64,000 nt of DNA from the NCBI GenBank assembly GCA_963513935.1, contig OY740773.1, forward strand, positions 98,255,291 to 98,319,290, read 5' to 3'. This DNA comes from Aphrophora alni. Taxonomy: Eukaryota > Arthropoda > Insecta > Hemiptera > Aphrophoridae. This document shows positions 33,667 through 43,915 of the stretch, piece after piece (position 1 is the stretch's first letter; every line of letters begins with the position of its first letter). The translations under genes were made by a program, and so were the position numbers. The notes below the pieces were generated by a model that had not been told where the DNA came from, did no database searches, and saw only the letters and a program-made list of their open reading frames with translations.

Positions 33667-33862
33667 GTTTTTTCCAATTATCATACTAGTGATGGGAACA
33701 TTAGCTCCAATGACATCTGGAGTCGTAAGCAGTGCAGCAATATCCTTTGTGTACAGAGCATCCAGCCTTAAAATGCTTCCAGTATATGCGTTATTCTGGG
33801 GAGTTGGCCAAACCATGTTAGCAGCAGCAGTAGGATTCACACGAATACTCGCGACATTATAA
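33667..33862 (+). CDS. TMEM170: TMEM170 coding exon 3 of 3 (stop)
   Basis: Acceptor TGTCTAG at 33666; the first G completes Lys. It encodes FFPIIILVMGTLAPMTSGVV, SSAAISFVYRASSLKMLPVY and ALFWGVGQTMLAAAVGFTR, then ILATL and TAA (33860-33862). These are the second and third transmembrane helices of the family. The human end MGIVGPITAGILTSAAIAGV and SFLRILATL aligns without gaps. The GVGQT block and the terminal RILATL are family signatures. The first possible poly(A) signal, AATAAA, is at 34016; others are at 34516 and 34526. Confidence 0.97.
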
Positions 33863-35766
33863 CACAACCATAAAAACATCTTGCCACAGATGAATTATTC
33901 TTTAATTTGGTTCATTACTAAACATCTGTTGTAAGATGTACTAGGTTGTGTTACGATAATTATGTTTAGGCTTCGACAAAATTATGACAATTTGAACTAC
34001 GACAACTGAATTTTTAATAAATATGTACGCTTTTATGTATCCTATTCAAGAGATAAAATGAAATGCCAAGTATTTTCTAAAACAAAATGTATAGTATAAA
34101 AACTGATCGTTGAAAAGTACTCCTTTACTGTTTCCGAATCTATCGTAACAATTGCATTAAATATAGCAATAACTGTAACAACATGATGTTGCCTTATTCT
34201 GCCTCTAGGGCACTCATTTCTCATGTATGAGCTGGTTGTGTACATATGATTGTGTATGGCTTTTGATGTATATATCAAGAAGTGTACCTTTTTAAAATAA
34301 CGTTTGAAATAAGACATTTAAGCAGTTTCATGTTAATTGGCATTTCAATTTACCTCTTGTATTTGCACATTAAATATATTTATAGTCAAATGTATCGAAA
34401 ACTCACTTAAATTTTGTAATTTTAGTCAATTATAATATTAAAAGATTTAACTCTTTCTTTGCTGCAACAGTTCAACAAAGTTACTTTACTTTTTTTAGTA
34501 TGCTAGATGTATTAAAATAAAATTGAATAAATGTTGTTCCTTTCTCTATTTTTTAATTTATTAAAAAAAAAAAAATTATTTATGAATAAAAAATTAGGTT
34601 AAAAAGAAAATATTAACAATGTGTAAAAGAAAAGAATGAAATTTTCTTGCTTTACAAAATTCTCTTGATGTTTAAATTTACAATTGAAATTGAAATATGA
34701 ATTAAATTATACAATCAAATCTGTTAGTCGGGCTGTGTACTGTCAATTTCCACGTATTGTGAGGATTAGGCTTTTTGTTTACCTTCGATATTTATTGTTA
34801 TGTTATGAATTTCTGAGGGGCGTGAGTTTTGTGGAATTAATGAATATTTCTTCTTCAATTGATTAACTTGGTTTTTTGAAACTATTGTATAATTTTCCTG
34901 ATATTGATGAAATTATGGGGTCACGTCCTGATTTTTTCCTGTCGTTGGCTATAGAACATCTTTGATTTTCCAAGTCTCCGTTAGATGTAGCTGTCTCTGT
35001 TTACTTCTGATCTGATTTGTTTTTGTTGTGAAATATTGTCGAAGCTTTTAGTTTAGGTTAAATCTGTTTTGGTTATGTCGAAATAATTGAATTATTTATT
35101 TATTTGAGTTAAATATTATTAATTAATATACTTTCATGAATACAAAACATTGCAGTATCAACAATTAAAATACATTTTATGTTAATCAACTAAGTTTAAT
35201 TTTCTTCTTTTTTTTTCATGCTTAAAATTTTGTATTGAAAATTTAAACTTTAATTCAAATAGATTTAATATCATTTTGTAAAATATCTTTATCTTAACTT
35301 GTTCTATTAAAATTTTTTTCCTTTAAGTGGATAAAGATTCTCCAAAAGAATTATTTTATTAAAATAACAGATTCATTTGAAATACATTAGGCTCGCGACA
35401 TGCCAACCTAAATGTGGCAATTGGCCGGGCTAGACAGCAAAGAAGCTGAATATTAATGGTAAATCACTTCCCATGCAATTAAGATCCAAATTTGTGAAAA
35501 CAAAATAATATTAAACAGTAACATGTTTCATAGCATATTTAAACTTGTGATTATAGACTTTGACCAAAGAATTAATGTTAAGTTGACAGTAATTTTTTAT
35601 TGCGGTAGGACAATTCTAAATGGGCGAAATGTTGAATTGCAAAAAACGTGTTTTATAGCCAATTAAGTAAGAGTGGGTCCGTTTGTGGTCATTGCCAGTT
35701 GGAGAGTTAAAGAATACAACAAAGATTACATATATTGAACAACTTATTTTATATTGTTACTCATAT
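33863..35766. other. TMEM170 3' untranslated region / intergenic
   Basis: AT-rich sequence holding candidate poly(A) signals AATAAA at 34016, 34516 and 34526. No coding feature was recognised. A short stretch near 35630 (GTTGAATTGCAAAAAA) recurs near 17450. Confidence 0.4.
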
Positions 35767-36222
35767 CAATGACTACATAAATACTATAAGACACGACATA
35801 GGATAGGGAAATAGTCTATGCTTTACAGGTGCTGTTCGTCACAAGTTTGACACACAGCTATCAGAAAGCGCTAGCAGCAGGTGCTTGACTGTACGCATCC
35901 CACTTGGTTGAGACTGTACAACTTTTGACCTCTCTCTCACAAACCTTCTCACTTACTTCCGTCAGCATAGTCAGTGTTGTCAGTTCGTGCGCTGAGATAA
36001 GCGATTCTCGACCTTTCCTCGCATCTCTGGTCCCATATGTGGCATCAGTGCGTTTTCTCTTACCCGCCTGAAACATTGTTTGACCGTAGAGCCACCTAGC
36101 GCCAGTCACATCAACTTCAGATTCTCTAGCAGAGCGACCTAGCGGGTATTGGTCAACTCAAGAATAAGCGTAGAATATTTAACACGGCCATGTCGTGTCT
36201 TATAGTATTTATGTAGTCATTG
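35767..36222. mobile_element. 456-bp MITE with 7-bp target duplication, copy 1
   Basis: Terminal inverted repeats of about 33 bp starting CAATGACTACATAAATACTA, with direct repeats CTCATAT at 35760-35766 and 36223-36229. The copy at 37194 has the same length and is nearly identical. It contains an 82-codon minus-strand frame (35861-36109), open in both copies, with no recognised similarity. A 7-bp duplication is unusual and would fit P-type or some hAT elements. Confidence 0.9.
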
Positions 36223-37193
36223 CTCATATTTAAATTAATGCAACTAAACTGATTTCTTTAGTCAAAGTCTAGTGCATGCTTGGGATATAATTACGTATAA
36301 AATGTGTACTGTGGTTATAAACATATTTTTCATAAGGCGCTTATGATCTAAAAGTGTTGTACATTAATTGTTAAAAACTGATTTTGTGTAGTTAATATAA
36401 TTTTGACCACAGCTTGTACTTGAAAGACAAGGGCCAGATAGTCTCAAATCTAATGTATTTGAATTTTCAATCACCAATTGAAAGAAAACACAAATTTCCA
36501 GTAAACATTTTATATGAAACAAGACGATTTTTCAATGACATGTTATAATTTAAATTTTTACATGTATACAAACTTTATGCTACTGAACAAAAAGAAGTTA
36601 GGCCAATTCAGATAGCAGAAGTACTGGAACTCAAAATCTCTGGATACTTTAGTATTGAACACAAAAACATTGTTTACTAATGAGTGACAAATTCTTTTAT
36701 TTTTATCAAAATAAAGATCTAGTTTCATGAGCCCAATCATTAGGCTTTTAAACCATTACTAAACCGAAATAAAGTAAGCTTCAGTCTAATCTTTCTTGGT
36801 CCATTAGGACAAAGTTTGTGTACATTTACCAACTGGAGATTATCACTTAGTCATTTACATATCATTTTATTTCAAATATAATATTTGTTTTGTTTTTCTA
36901 TTTGGTCATACTACATGTTTTCTTTCTGCTTGTTTATTGTCTACAGCTGATTCAACTAGTATATCTTAATCTTGGGCTATAATTAGAAGAAAATAATATC
37001 AATCGGATTTAGTAGATCGTTTAATAACCACATTGTTACAAGTTCTACTCATGAACAATATCTGTATGGGAACTAAATCTATTGACTTTATTGCCATTTA
37101 TTTTCTTAAAACTATATTTAAATATAGTTTTAAATATGTTAAGGCCAAGACCATTTTACTTATAAGGAAGATGAATTAAAAGCTTAGTATTAT
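36223..37193. other. Unclassified AT-rich spacer between the two MITEs
   Basis: No supported gene or transposon was found between the two 456-bp copies. Confidence 0.4.
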
Positions 37194-37649
37194 CAATGAC
37201 TAGATAAATACTATAAGACACGACATAGGATAGGGAAATAGTCTACGCTTTACGGGTGCTGTTCGTCACAAGTTTGACACACAGCTATCAGAAAGCGCTA
37301 GCAGCAGGTGCTTGACTGTACGCATCCCACTTGGTTGAGACTGTACAACTGTTGACACCTCTCTCACAAACCTTCTCACTTACTTCTGTCAGCATAGTCA
37401 GTGTTGTCAGTTCGTGCGCTGAGATAAGCGATTCTCGACCTTCCCTCGCATCTCTGGTCCCATATGTGGCATCAGTGCGTTTTCTCTTACCCGCCTGAAA
37501 CATTGTTTGACCGTAGAGCCACCTAGCGCCAGTCACATCAACTTCAGATTCTCTAGCAGAGCGACCTAGCGGGTATTGGTCAACTCAAGAATAAGCGTAG
37601 AATATTTAACATGGCCATGTCGTGTCTTATAGTATTTATGTAGTCATTG
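37194..37649. mobile_element. 456-bp MITE with 7-bp target duplication, copy 2
   Basis: Same family and orientation as copy 1. The target duplication GTATTAT (37187-37193 and 37650-37656) differs from that of copy 1, so the two are independent insertions and not a local duplication. The first repeat has one change (GACTAGAT for GACTACAT). The internal 82-codon frame (37288-37536) differs by a few residues. Confidence 0.9.
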
Positions 37650-37656
37650 GTATTAT

Positions 37657-38911
37657 GATCTCAAGACCATACTTCCTTTCTATATAAAACCAAATAACTT
37701 CATATAATAAAACTACACAATTATTTCTTCACTGTGTATAGTCTTTGTTGATACCAACGATGTTTTATTTTAACAATGAAAATCTCTTTAACATAAAAAA
37801 AACCCCGATTTACATCACCAGTATAATAGAGATATGGTACGTAACAAACTACTTTGTTACTTGTAAAAAACTGGTAGTGTTATTAAACCATTTATGAATT
37901 GTAACAACATTTTGTTTTTCCTTCTTTTGTAATGTTTGACTTCATACTATAAAAACCTCAAATTAAAAAATTTAAATTAATATTTTCATGCAAAATACTT
38001 GTATAAATTTATCTCTTTTATTGGCTAATTATTTATGTTTTATAAAGAATAAGATTTGAAACTTATATTTGAATATTTCTTTCCAATAAAAATATTACAC
38101 TAGAAAAAAAAAGTTAATTATGACGTATATGTCTGTAGGCACTAAATTTTTTTCTGTATATTTTGTGACACATTGAACGAACAGATTCAATGTGGAGAGT
38201 GACAATAATTAAATGTTATAAAAATATAACTAAAAAAAACAAGCAACTATCAAACTAACATATTTGGTTACAAATAGTTTTGGTCGGTTTTGAGAATGAG
38301 TAAGAAAGTGTGGATAATGTGTTGCACCATTTATTATTCATGATTTACAGTACAAAGATGCACTTTATAGTTCAGACAAATTAAAGCAGTGAAAGAGTTA
38401 AACTGTTTATGTTATATACCCTAGTTAACTATATTTTTGTTACTTGAAACTGAAAACACAGTTCTTATATAGCCTGGTATGTTTCTCTAATAAGCCTTGT
38501 TTTGTCTTATAGAACTTAAATCATTTACAATTTATTATACGTATAAATAAAATATGCAAATTAAGTTAAATTGCAGATATAATCTCCATGTTAAATGTAT
38601 GACCAGATTACTTCAATAATACTTCTTGATCCAATTTATTCATAATTGATGAAGAATCAAGAGTTATGCTTCCATCGTCTCAATTTCAGTGTTACCGTAT
38701 ATCTCTTGTACAGAGGAGATTTAGTCAGAATCAATTGATGCGTGTACTGCTCTGTTATTATGTACTGTTCTAATTCTGGAGTTGAATGTCTGGGTTTGTC
38801 TATTGGTATTTCTGATATCTGAAGATCATTGAGTATTTGGTACATTTTAAAAAGTTTTCTTGTGACCATAATTTTTTTGGAGTTATTTACCTAAATGTTA
38901 AGGTGTATTGC
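37657..38911. other. No gene seen
   Basis: AT-rich sequence. A 70-codon minus-strand frame at 38657-38869 starts MVTRKLFKMYQILNDLQISE and looks protein-like, but it has no recognised similarity and no splice support. Confidence 0.3.
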
Positions 38912-39291
38912 TTAACACGTTAGCTGCCATATTGGTCCGAGCGGACCGAAACTAAGGTGAATGTACATGCAGCGTTTCGGCACGATCGGACCGATAAAGT
39001 CACTGACTTAATGTTTTGTTTTGTGTCTCACAGTTCGATAGTGCAGCAACCTATCAGCCAATTTTGGTATTCTCTAGATTGGGTAAAGACGTGTGTTAGA
39101 CGTAGTTCATTGTATGCTTTAATAACTGTTACCATGGTTACTCAATATAATAATAAAATCGGTGGATATTTTCACTTTTTTGTCGGCACGATCGGACCGA
39201 TTAAAAATTTTACAAAAACATTTTGGTTTAGTAATGATAATTCACAAAAAATACAGTTGTAAAATGAATATATGTATTTATAAAATAAATA

Positions 39292-40105
39292 CAGTAGAAC
39301 CTCTGTTAACCAGCCTCGGATTAACCGGTCCTCGGATTAACCGGCCTATATCGAAGTGTACTGGTTGGATGAGAGTTTCCGAAAATAAATTGTAATTGAA
39401 ACACCAAAGCGGCGGCGATATCAAACGACTTTGTCGATAGCGGTATCCCAATGTTGGCAGCGTAAAAACACCGCGGTACCAGAGTGGCGGCGATATCAAA
39501 CGACTTTGTCGATAGCGGTATCCCATTGTCGGCGACGTAAAAACACCGCGGCACCAAACAGCGGCGAGTCAAACGACTTTGTCGATATCGGTATCGCATT
39601 TTCGGCGGCACCAAAGCAGCGGCGAGTCAAACGACTTTGGCGATAGCGTGTCCCATTGTCGGCGGCATTGGCACCCGTCGGTATAGCAGACATACACTGA
39701 CAAAAACGTTTGATGGGCCGCTTTATTTCCACGAATCAATTTAGTATAGCCTACATTATGGAAAATATAACATTTCTTTTTCTTAGAAGCTTGTGTTGGT
39801 TTCGTTTGAGACGCGGTTAAATGTGTCAAAAGACTCGACAGGGGGGAATCTGTAAAAGAGCTTTGTAGTGTTTAATTTTTTCATGTTTGATGTATAATAT
39901 ACAAAACATAATATATACGATACATTTATGTACAATAAAATGAGTTGCAATAACATCTTTATTGCATAATTTTTAGTGCTACCTAATTAAATGAGCTTTC
40001 TTTGAACGAAAACCGATTTTTTACGGGAGCCTCGGATTAACCGGCCAAACGGGCAACCGGCCCGGGTGTCAGTCCCGACTAGACCGGTTAAGAGGGGTTC
40101 TACTG
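39292..40105. mobile_element. 814-bp pogo/Tigger-like non-autonomous element
   Basis: Ends CAGTAGAACCTCTGTTAACC and, reverse-complemented, CAGTAGAACCCCTCTTAACC, flanked by TA (39290-39291, 40106-40107). Inner ends repeat CTCGGATTAACCGG. It carries a short relic of the transposase N-terminus (39789-39870; compare KRVLVSIEIRLNVLKRLDRG of the 20397 copy) and an expanded minisatellite. It is inserted inside the piggyBac-like element. Confidence 0.85.
39405..39675. repeat. Minisatellite, about four ~55-75-bp units
   Basis: Tandem units share AAACGACTTTGTCGATAGCG, GTATCCCATTGTCGG and CGTAAAAACACCGCGG, with unit starts near 39405, 39484, 39561 and 39615. The related element at 20055-20679 has a single unit, so this is an in-element expansion. 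Confidence 0.8.
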
Positions 40106-40839
40106 TATAATAAAATAAAATAGTGAGCGTTGCCAACATAAAGAAATGAAATAGCTCGTTTAGGTTTTTTTTTTTTTACATGATAATTGCCTCGGTCCGA
40201 TCGGACCTAAACGCTATAAAACGATTAAAATTAAAGCCGAAAAATTGCATTTCGGTCCGATCGATCTCGAAACTATATATGCATAAATGTAAATAAAATT
40301 AGTAAATACTATTGTCTTATATTATTTAACATAGGTGGATGCAAAAATAATAATGGAAAAATAATTTAGTAATCGTGGCACTCCAGGCAAGAGTATCGTA
40401 TTAGGCCTCGGCAGCTAACGTGTTAATATAATTTACATTAGTTGTTAAAACTTCTACTCATTTATAGTTTTAGTTCCATTATTGCTGCTAACTTTGCAAA
40501 CTCATCCGCGTTATCATTCCCAGCTATATTCGAATGAGTCTGAATCCACTGGAAGTATTTTTTTCTGTGAGTAGTGAATTAAATGTTGGATACCTACACC
40601 ATAAAAATAATAATAATACGAAAATGTTGATGTCATTTTAAAAGTTATAGCAATACAAATGTAGTATTCTTTTAAGTATTTAAAAAATAGGTTTATTTTG
40701 TCAATGGTTTAGTTTTTAAATTTTAAGTATTGAAGATGTGAAAATGTAAAAAGTCCTCCACACTCAGAAATTAGTTACTTTTAAAATGATCTTAATTGCA
40801 ACAAGTTTTGATAAATTATGGTGAAAATATAGTAGATGA

Positions 40840-40935
40840 GGTTATGTGTAATTCGAGTCGGGATTTGAATGTACGATGTGCTTCTGCCCTTTCATATTAC
40901 ATCACAACTGAGCCATCCAGTGTTGTCGCTAATGT
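40840..40935 (-). repeat. tRNA-derived SINE head
   Basis: On the minus strand, GGATGGCTCAGTTGTG resembles an A box, and about 45 bases later ACATTCAAATCCCGACTCG resembles a B box. The rest does not fold as a tRNA, and the sequence continues into an AT-rich body to the left. A SINE or tRNA relic. Confidence 0.5.
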
Positions 40936-43075
40936 AACTTAGTGACTGTTACAGTAAAAGGTACATAGTGCGCATATCTGTTACGTTACTAAAAGCCTGT
41001 TAGTGTATTTGTGTGTTTCTTTGAAATTGAACATTTTATATTAAAAGTGGTGATGAAGAAGTGTCTGCAGAGACACACAGAGGGTTTGCCAGCGCTAGTT
41101 GTGGCATCACATTATGTCAAGCTACAACGATTGACACTATGATTTTTAGCAGATAGCACTACATTGCTCCTAAAAACGAAGCTCTAAAACAAAAACTCCT
41201 ATGACAAAACTAACCTCTTAAAAACAATAGTTCTATAACTGATATGTAGGCCAACAGTATTGTTTAACCATTTCTTATACTCATTATCATTTATTTAAAC
41301 TTTATCTTTTGGTTTGTTCTGTTTCCTTTGTTTTTATTTCCTTATAAAACAAGTTTTTTTGTAATTCGAAGTTTCCAAACCCTGAATTAGCTCGATTTAC
41401 TCGAATTCTAATGTATATGCTTTATAGTGCAAGCATGATCGGAATTTGCATGTAGTTGACTAGATAAGTTATGTTATCTGAAAGAGTTCATTTTAGCGTA
41501 ACGAAATTTTTGTTCACTGCTTTTAAGACTTAATGGATATTTTACATGCATTTGTTAATTACATTTAAAAATCTAATGTACAATTTTATTTCAATAAAAC
41601 AGTTTTAAAGTATAATGTTATATTGTTAACTTGTATAAAATTTTGATTAATTGCATTATTAAGATATCGTGGGTTTATTACGACAAATAAATTTATTGCT
41701 ACACATCACTAATCTTTGAATATATAACAGTGATATGGTGATTTAAGTTATTAATTTATTTTATCTCTATACACACAAAAAACATGTAGAGTTATAGTAG
41801 ATGATAAATTTTACTTTTAAAAATTTTAACTGTGTTTTCAATTTCATTAATTCGCTCATTGTTATTTTATTTAAATTATTTAAAAAATGGAATTTATTTA
41901 ATGGTTGCTTAAAGGAAATAATAGTAATAAAATGATCTTATGTGTTCTTTTATCTGTTAATGTTTTTGTCTACATTATTTAATATGAAGACTTTCATTTA
42001 CTCAGTTTAAAAAATATATTTATTATGTTTTTGCACATTTTGTGAACAATAGAGATATTTATTTACCTATAACTTTTTTTTTAATGAAATATAAATTAAT
42101 TTTCTATTTTAACAAAACAATATGTTTGTTGTCTATTATTTAAAAATTAGTTGTAAAATATACCATATTTATAAAATTTTGTATTTGAAAATCTTGTTTT
42201 GTTGTAGTTTAGAGATGTTTTAAATTTTGAAATTTTACCGATACGTTTTATCATTGTGTAAAATGATTTATTATAACAATAAGAAAAGATATTTTGTTTT
42301 AGTGTCAATATTTTAATGATTTAAGAGTACATTCTAAACACCATCGTTGTATTTTCATAGTTTTTGTTGTTTTTATTATTATTTTCAACAATATTGAATG
42401 TATTTTTAAAGAATATAGTATAACTATAAATCTATCATTACCATTTAATAAAAAATTTAAAAAGTTGCCAGTTATGTGTATAAAGACTTATATAAAAATG
42501 CATATTCGGCTATAGCTAGGGGGTCTTTCTGTTATTTTCTTTTCTTTCTTTTTTCTAAGCACCTTGGTGACCGAGAGGTTTTTCGCCTGTAAACAACAAG
42601 AAAAATGAAAAACATGCAAAATTAGATGATAATATAATTTTTCATAAATTTGGACAACCCCTCACCACCTGTTACATGATTTTATCTCAAATCTAACCAT
42701 TCAATTCAACACCTACCCCGAGTTTCAAAATTTTTAGTCATTTAGACCAACCATTCTTGAAATATAGCAAGATAGACAGTTTCCATCTTGAGCCTTTATG
42801 AGATTTTATCTAAAATGTATTAATTTTATAGGACACAAATCCCACTGAATTATACATTTTTTAAGCAATCAACTAACCCTTAATATAACAAAAATACAAT
42901 AGATATTCCAAAAATACGGTATTCAAAAGTATTTCTGCTTAAAAATCACTATTTAAAGATTAAAACTGTTTACGAACATTTTTGCACAATCACAATGTTT
43001 TTCTTAATAGATGGAAAATAAAAGTTAAAATTTGTTTTCTTTTATTCCAATTAGTGATGAATGTACACTAATTAA
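40936..43075. other. No gene seen
   Basis: AT-rich, largely low-complexity sequence. A block at about 42640-42800 (TTTTTAGTCATTTAGACCA, ATATAGCAAGATAGACAG) has the look of an old dispersed repeat. No coding signal. Confidence 0.4.
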
Positions 43076-43569
43076 CCCTTCGTACGCGATAAGCGGAATA
43101 TTCCGCCACTCGTATGTAACCCTACGGGGTTTTAAGCGGAATATTCCGCTCTTGGCCGTTAGGAAGGTTTTTATTTATTTTAGTTCACCAAAACACCGAT
43201 AGAATGCGTGACAATGTTCCTTGAGTAGTCAGATGACGTGTTGTTGGCTGTATGACGCATCACAGCTGTTGACAAACAAGAGAACATTTTGTTTTGTTAC
43301 GTGCGTGCGCATTCAGTTGCCCTTTGTACGCTGGAAGCGGATATTTTCGCTGGCTGGCAGTGAACACTGAACAGTTGATACTCACTATCAATTTATACTA
43401 TTTTTATAGTACCGTACATTTTGAATTTAATCATATTTGTTTTTCAGGGGTAACAAACCTATAGAACTAAAAAACTAAATAAAACTTTAACAAATAATAT
43501 TTTTTTAATTTTTCGCCTAACTAAGCGCTAGAGTGATTTTTTACTCTTTTCATGGTAGCGTACGAAGGG
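43076..43569. mobile_element. 494-bp piggyBac-like MITE
   Basis: Inverted ends CCCTTCGTACGC / GCGTACGAAGGG, each flanked by TTAA (43072-43075, 43570-43573). CCC-start ends and TTAA targets are piggyBac hallmarks. Near the left end the palindrome GCGGAATATTCCGC occurs twice, about 45 bp apart. No transposase. Confidence 0.85.
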
Positions 43570-43744
43570 TTAAAAGATATCAAAGCATCTACTATTTTTT
43601 TAAATATCAATTTTAAAATAAATACATTTTTCATGGCAATTAAATTCATTTATAAAAATCAATTATGACCAAATATAAATTGAAATGGAGTTTTTTTCGC
43701 GGTTGTTAGACTTATTCTGAATACAGTTGTAGTAATCTTTACGT

Positions 43745-43915
43745 ATCGTATGTGAATCTTCAAATTTCTTCATCTAGTCTAGGGTTAGATCCCCTCTTAC
43801 ATTTTTCATGTTTCTCTTTCACCAACTCTTATTTTCTTCCGATTGTGATGCTATTAAACTATTTGAGGGCTAGTGATCTCTATTTTATGCTTTTTGTTAT
43901 TTTAAGTGAGAATAT
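43745..43915 (-). repeat. Dispersed repeat, copy C
   Basis: Minus-strand copy sharing GCATAAAATAGAGATCACTA, GGGGATCTAACCCTAGACTA and GATGAAGAAA with copies D, E and F. The CATCCAGCTAG end is not kept. Confidence 0.5.

Larger units (their letters stand above)
38916..40422. mobile_element. piggyBac-like MITE (TTAA-flanked), containing a pogo-like insertion
   Basis: Perfect 13-bp inverted ends CACGTTAGCTGCC / GGCAGCTAACGTG, each flanked by TTAA (38912-38915, 40423-40426). Without the nested element (39292-40105) it is about 690 bp. Both arms carry versions of the palindrome GGTCCGATCGGACC: at 38934 (variant), 38973, 39184, 40194 and 40254 (variant). No transposase frame. Confidence 0.75.

Noticed and set aside
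43076..43140. Repeated GCGGAATATTCCGC as a CRISPR-like or regulatory array
   Set aside because: Only two copies, inside a TTAA-flanked MITE in a eukaryotic genome.
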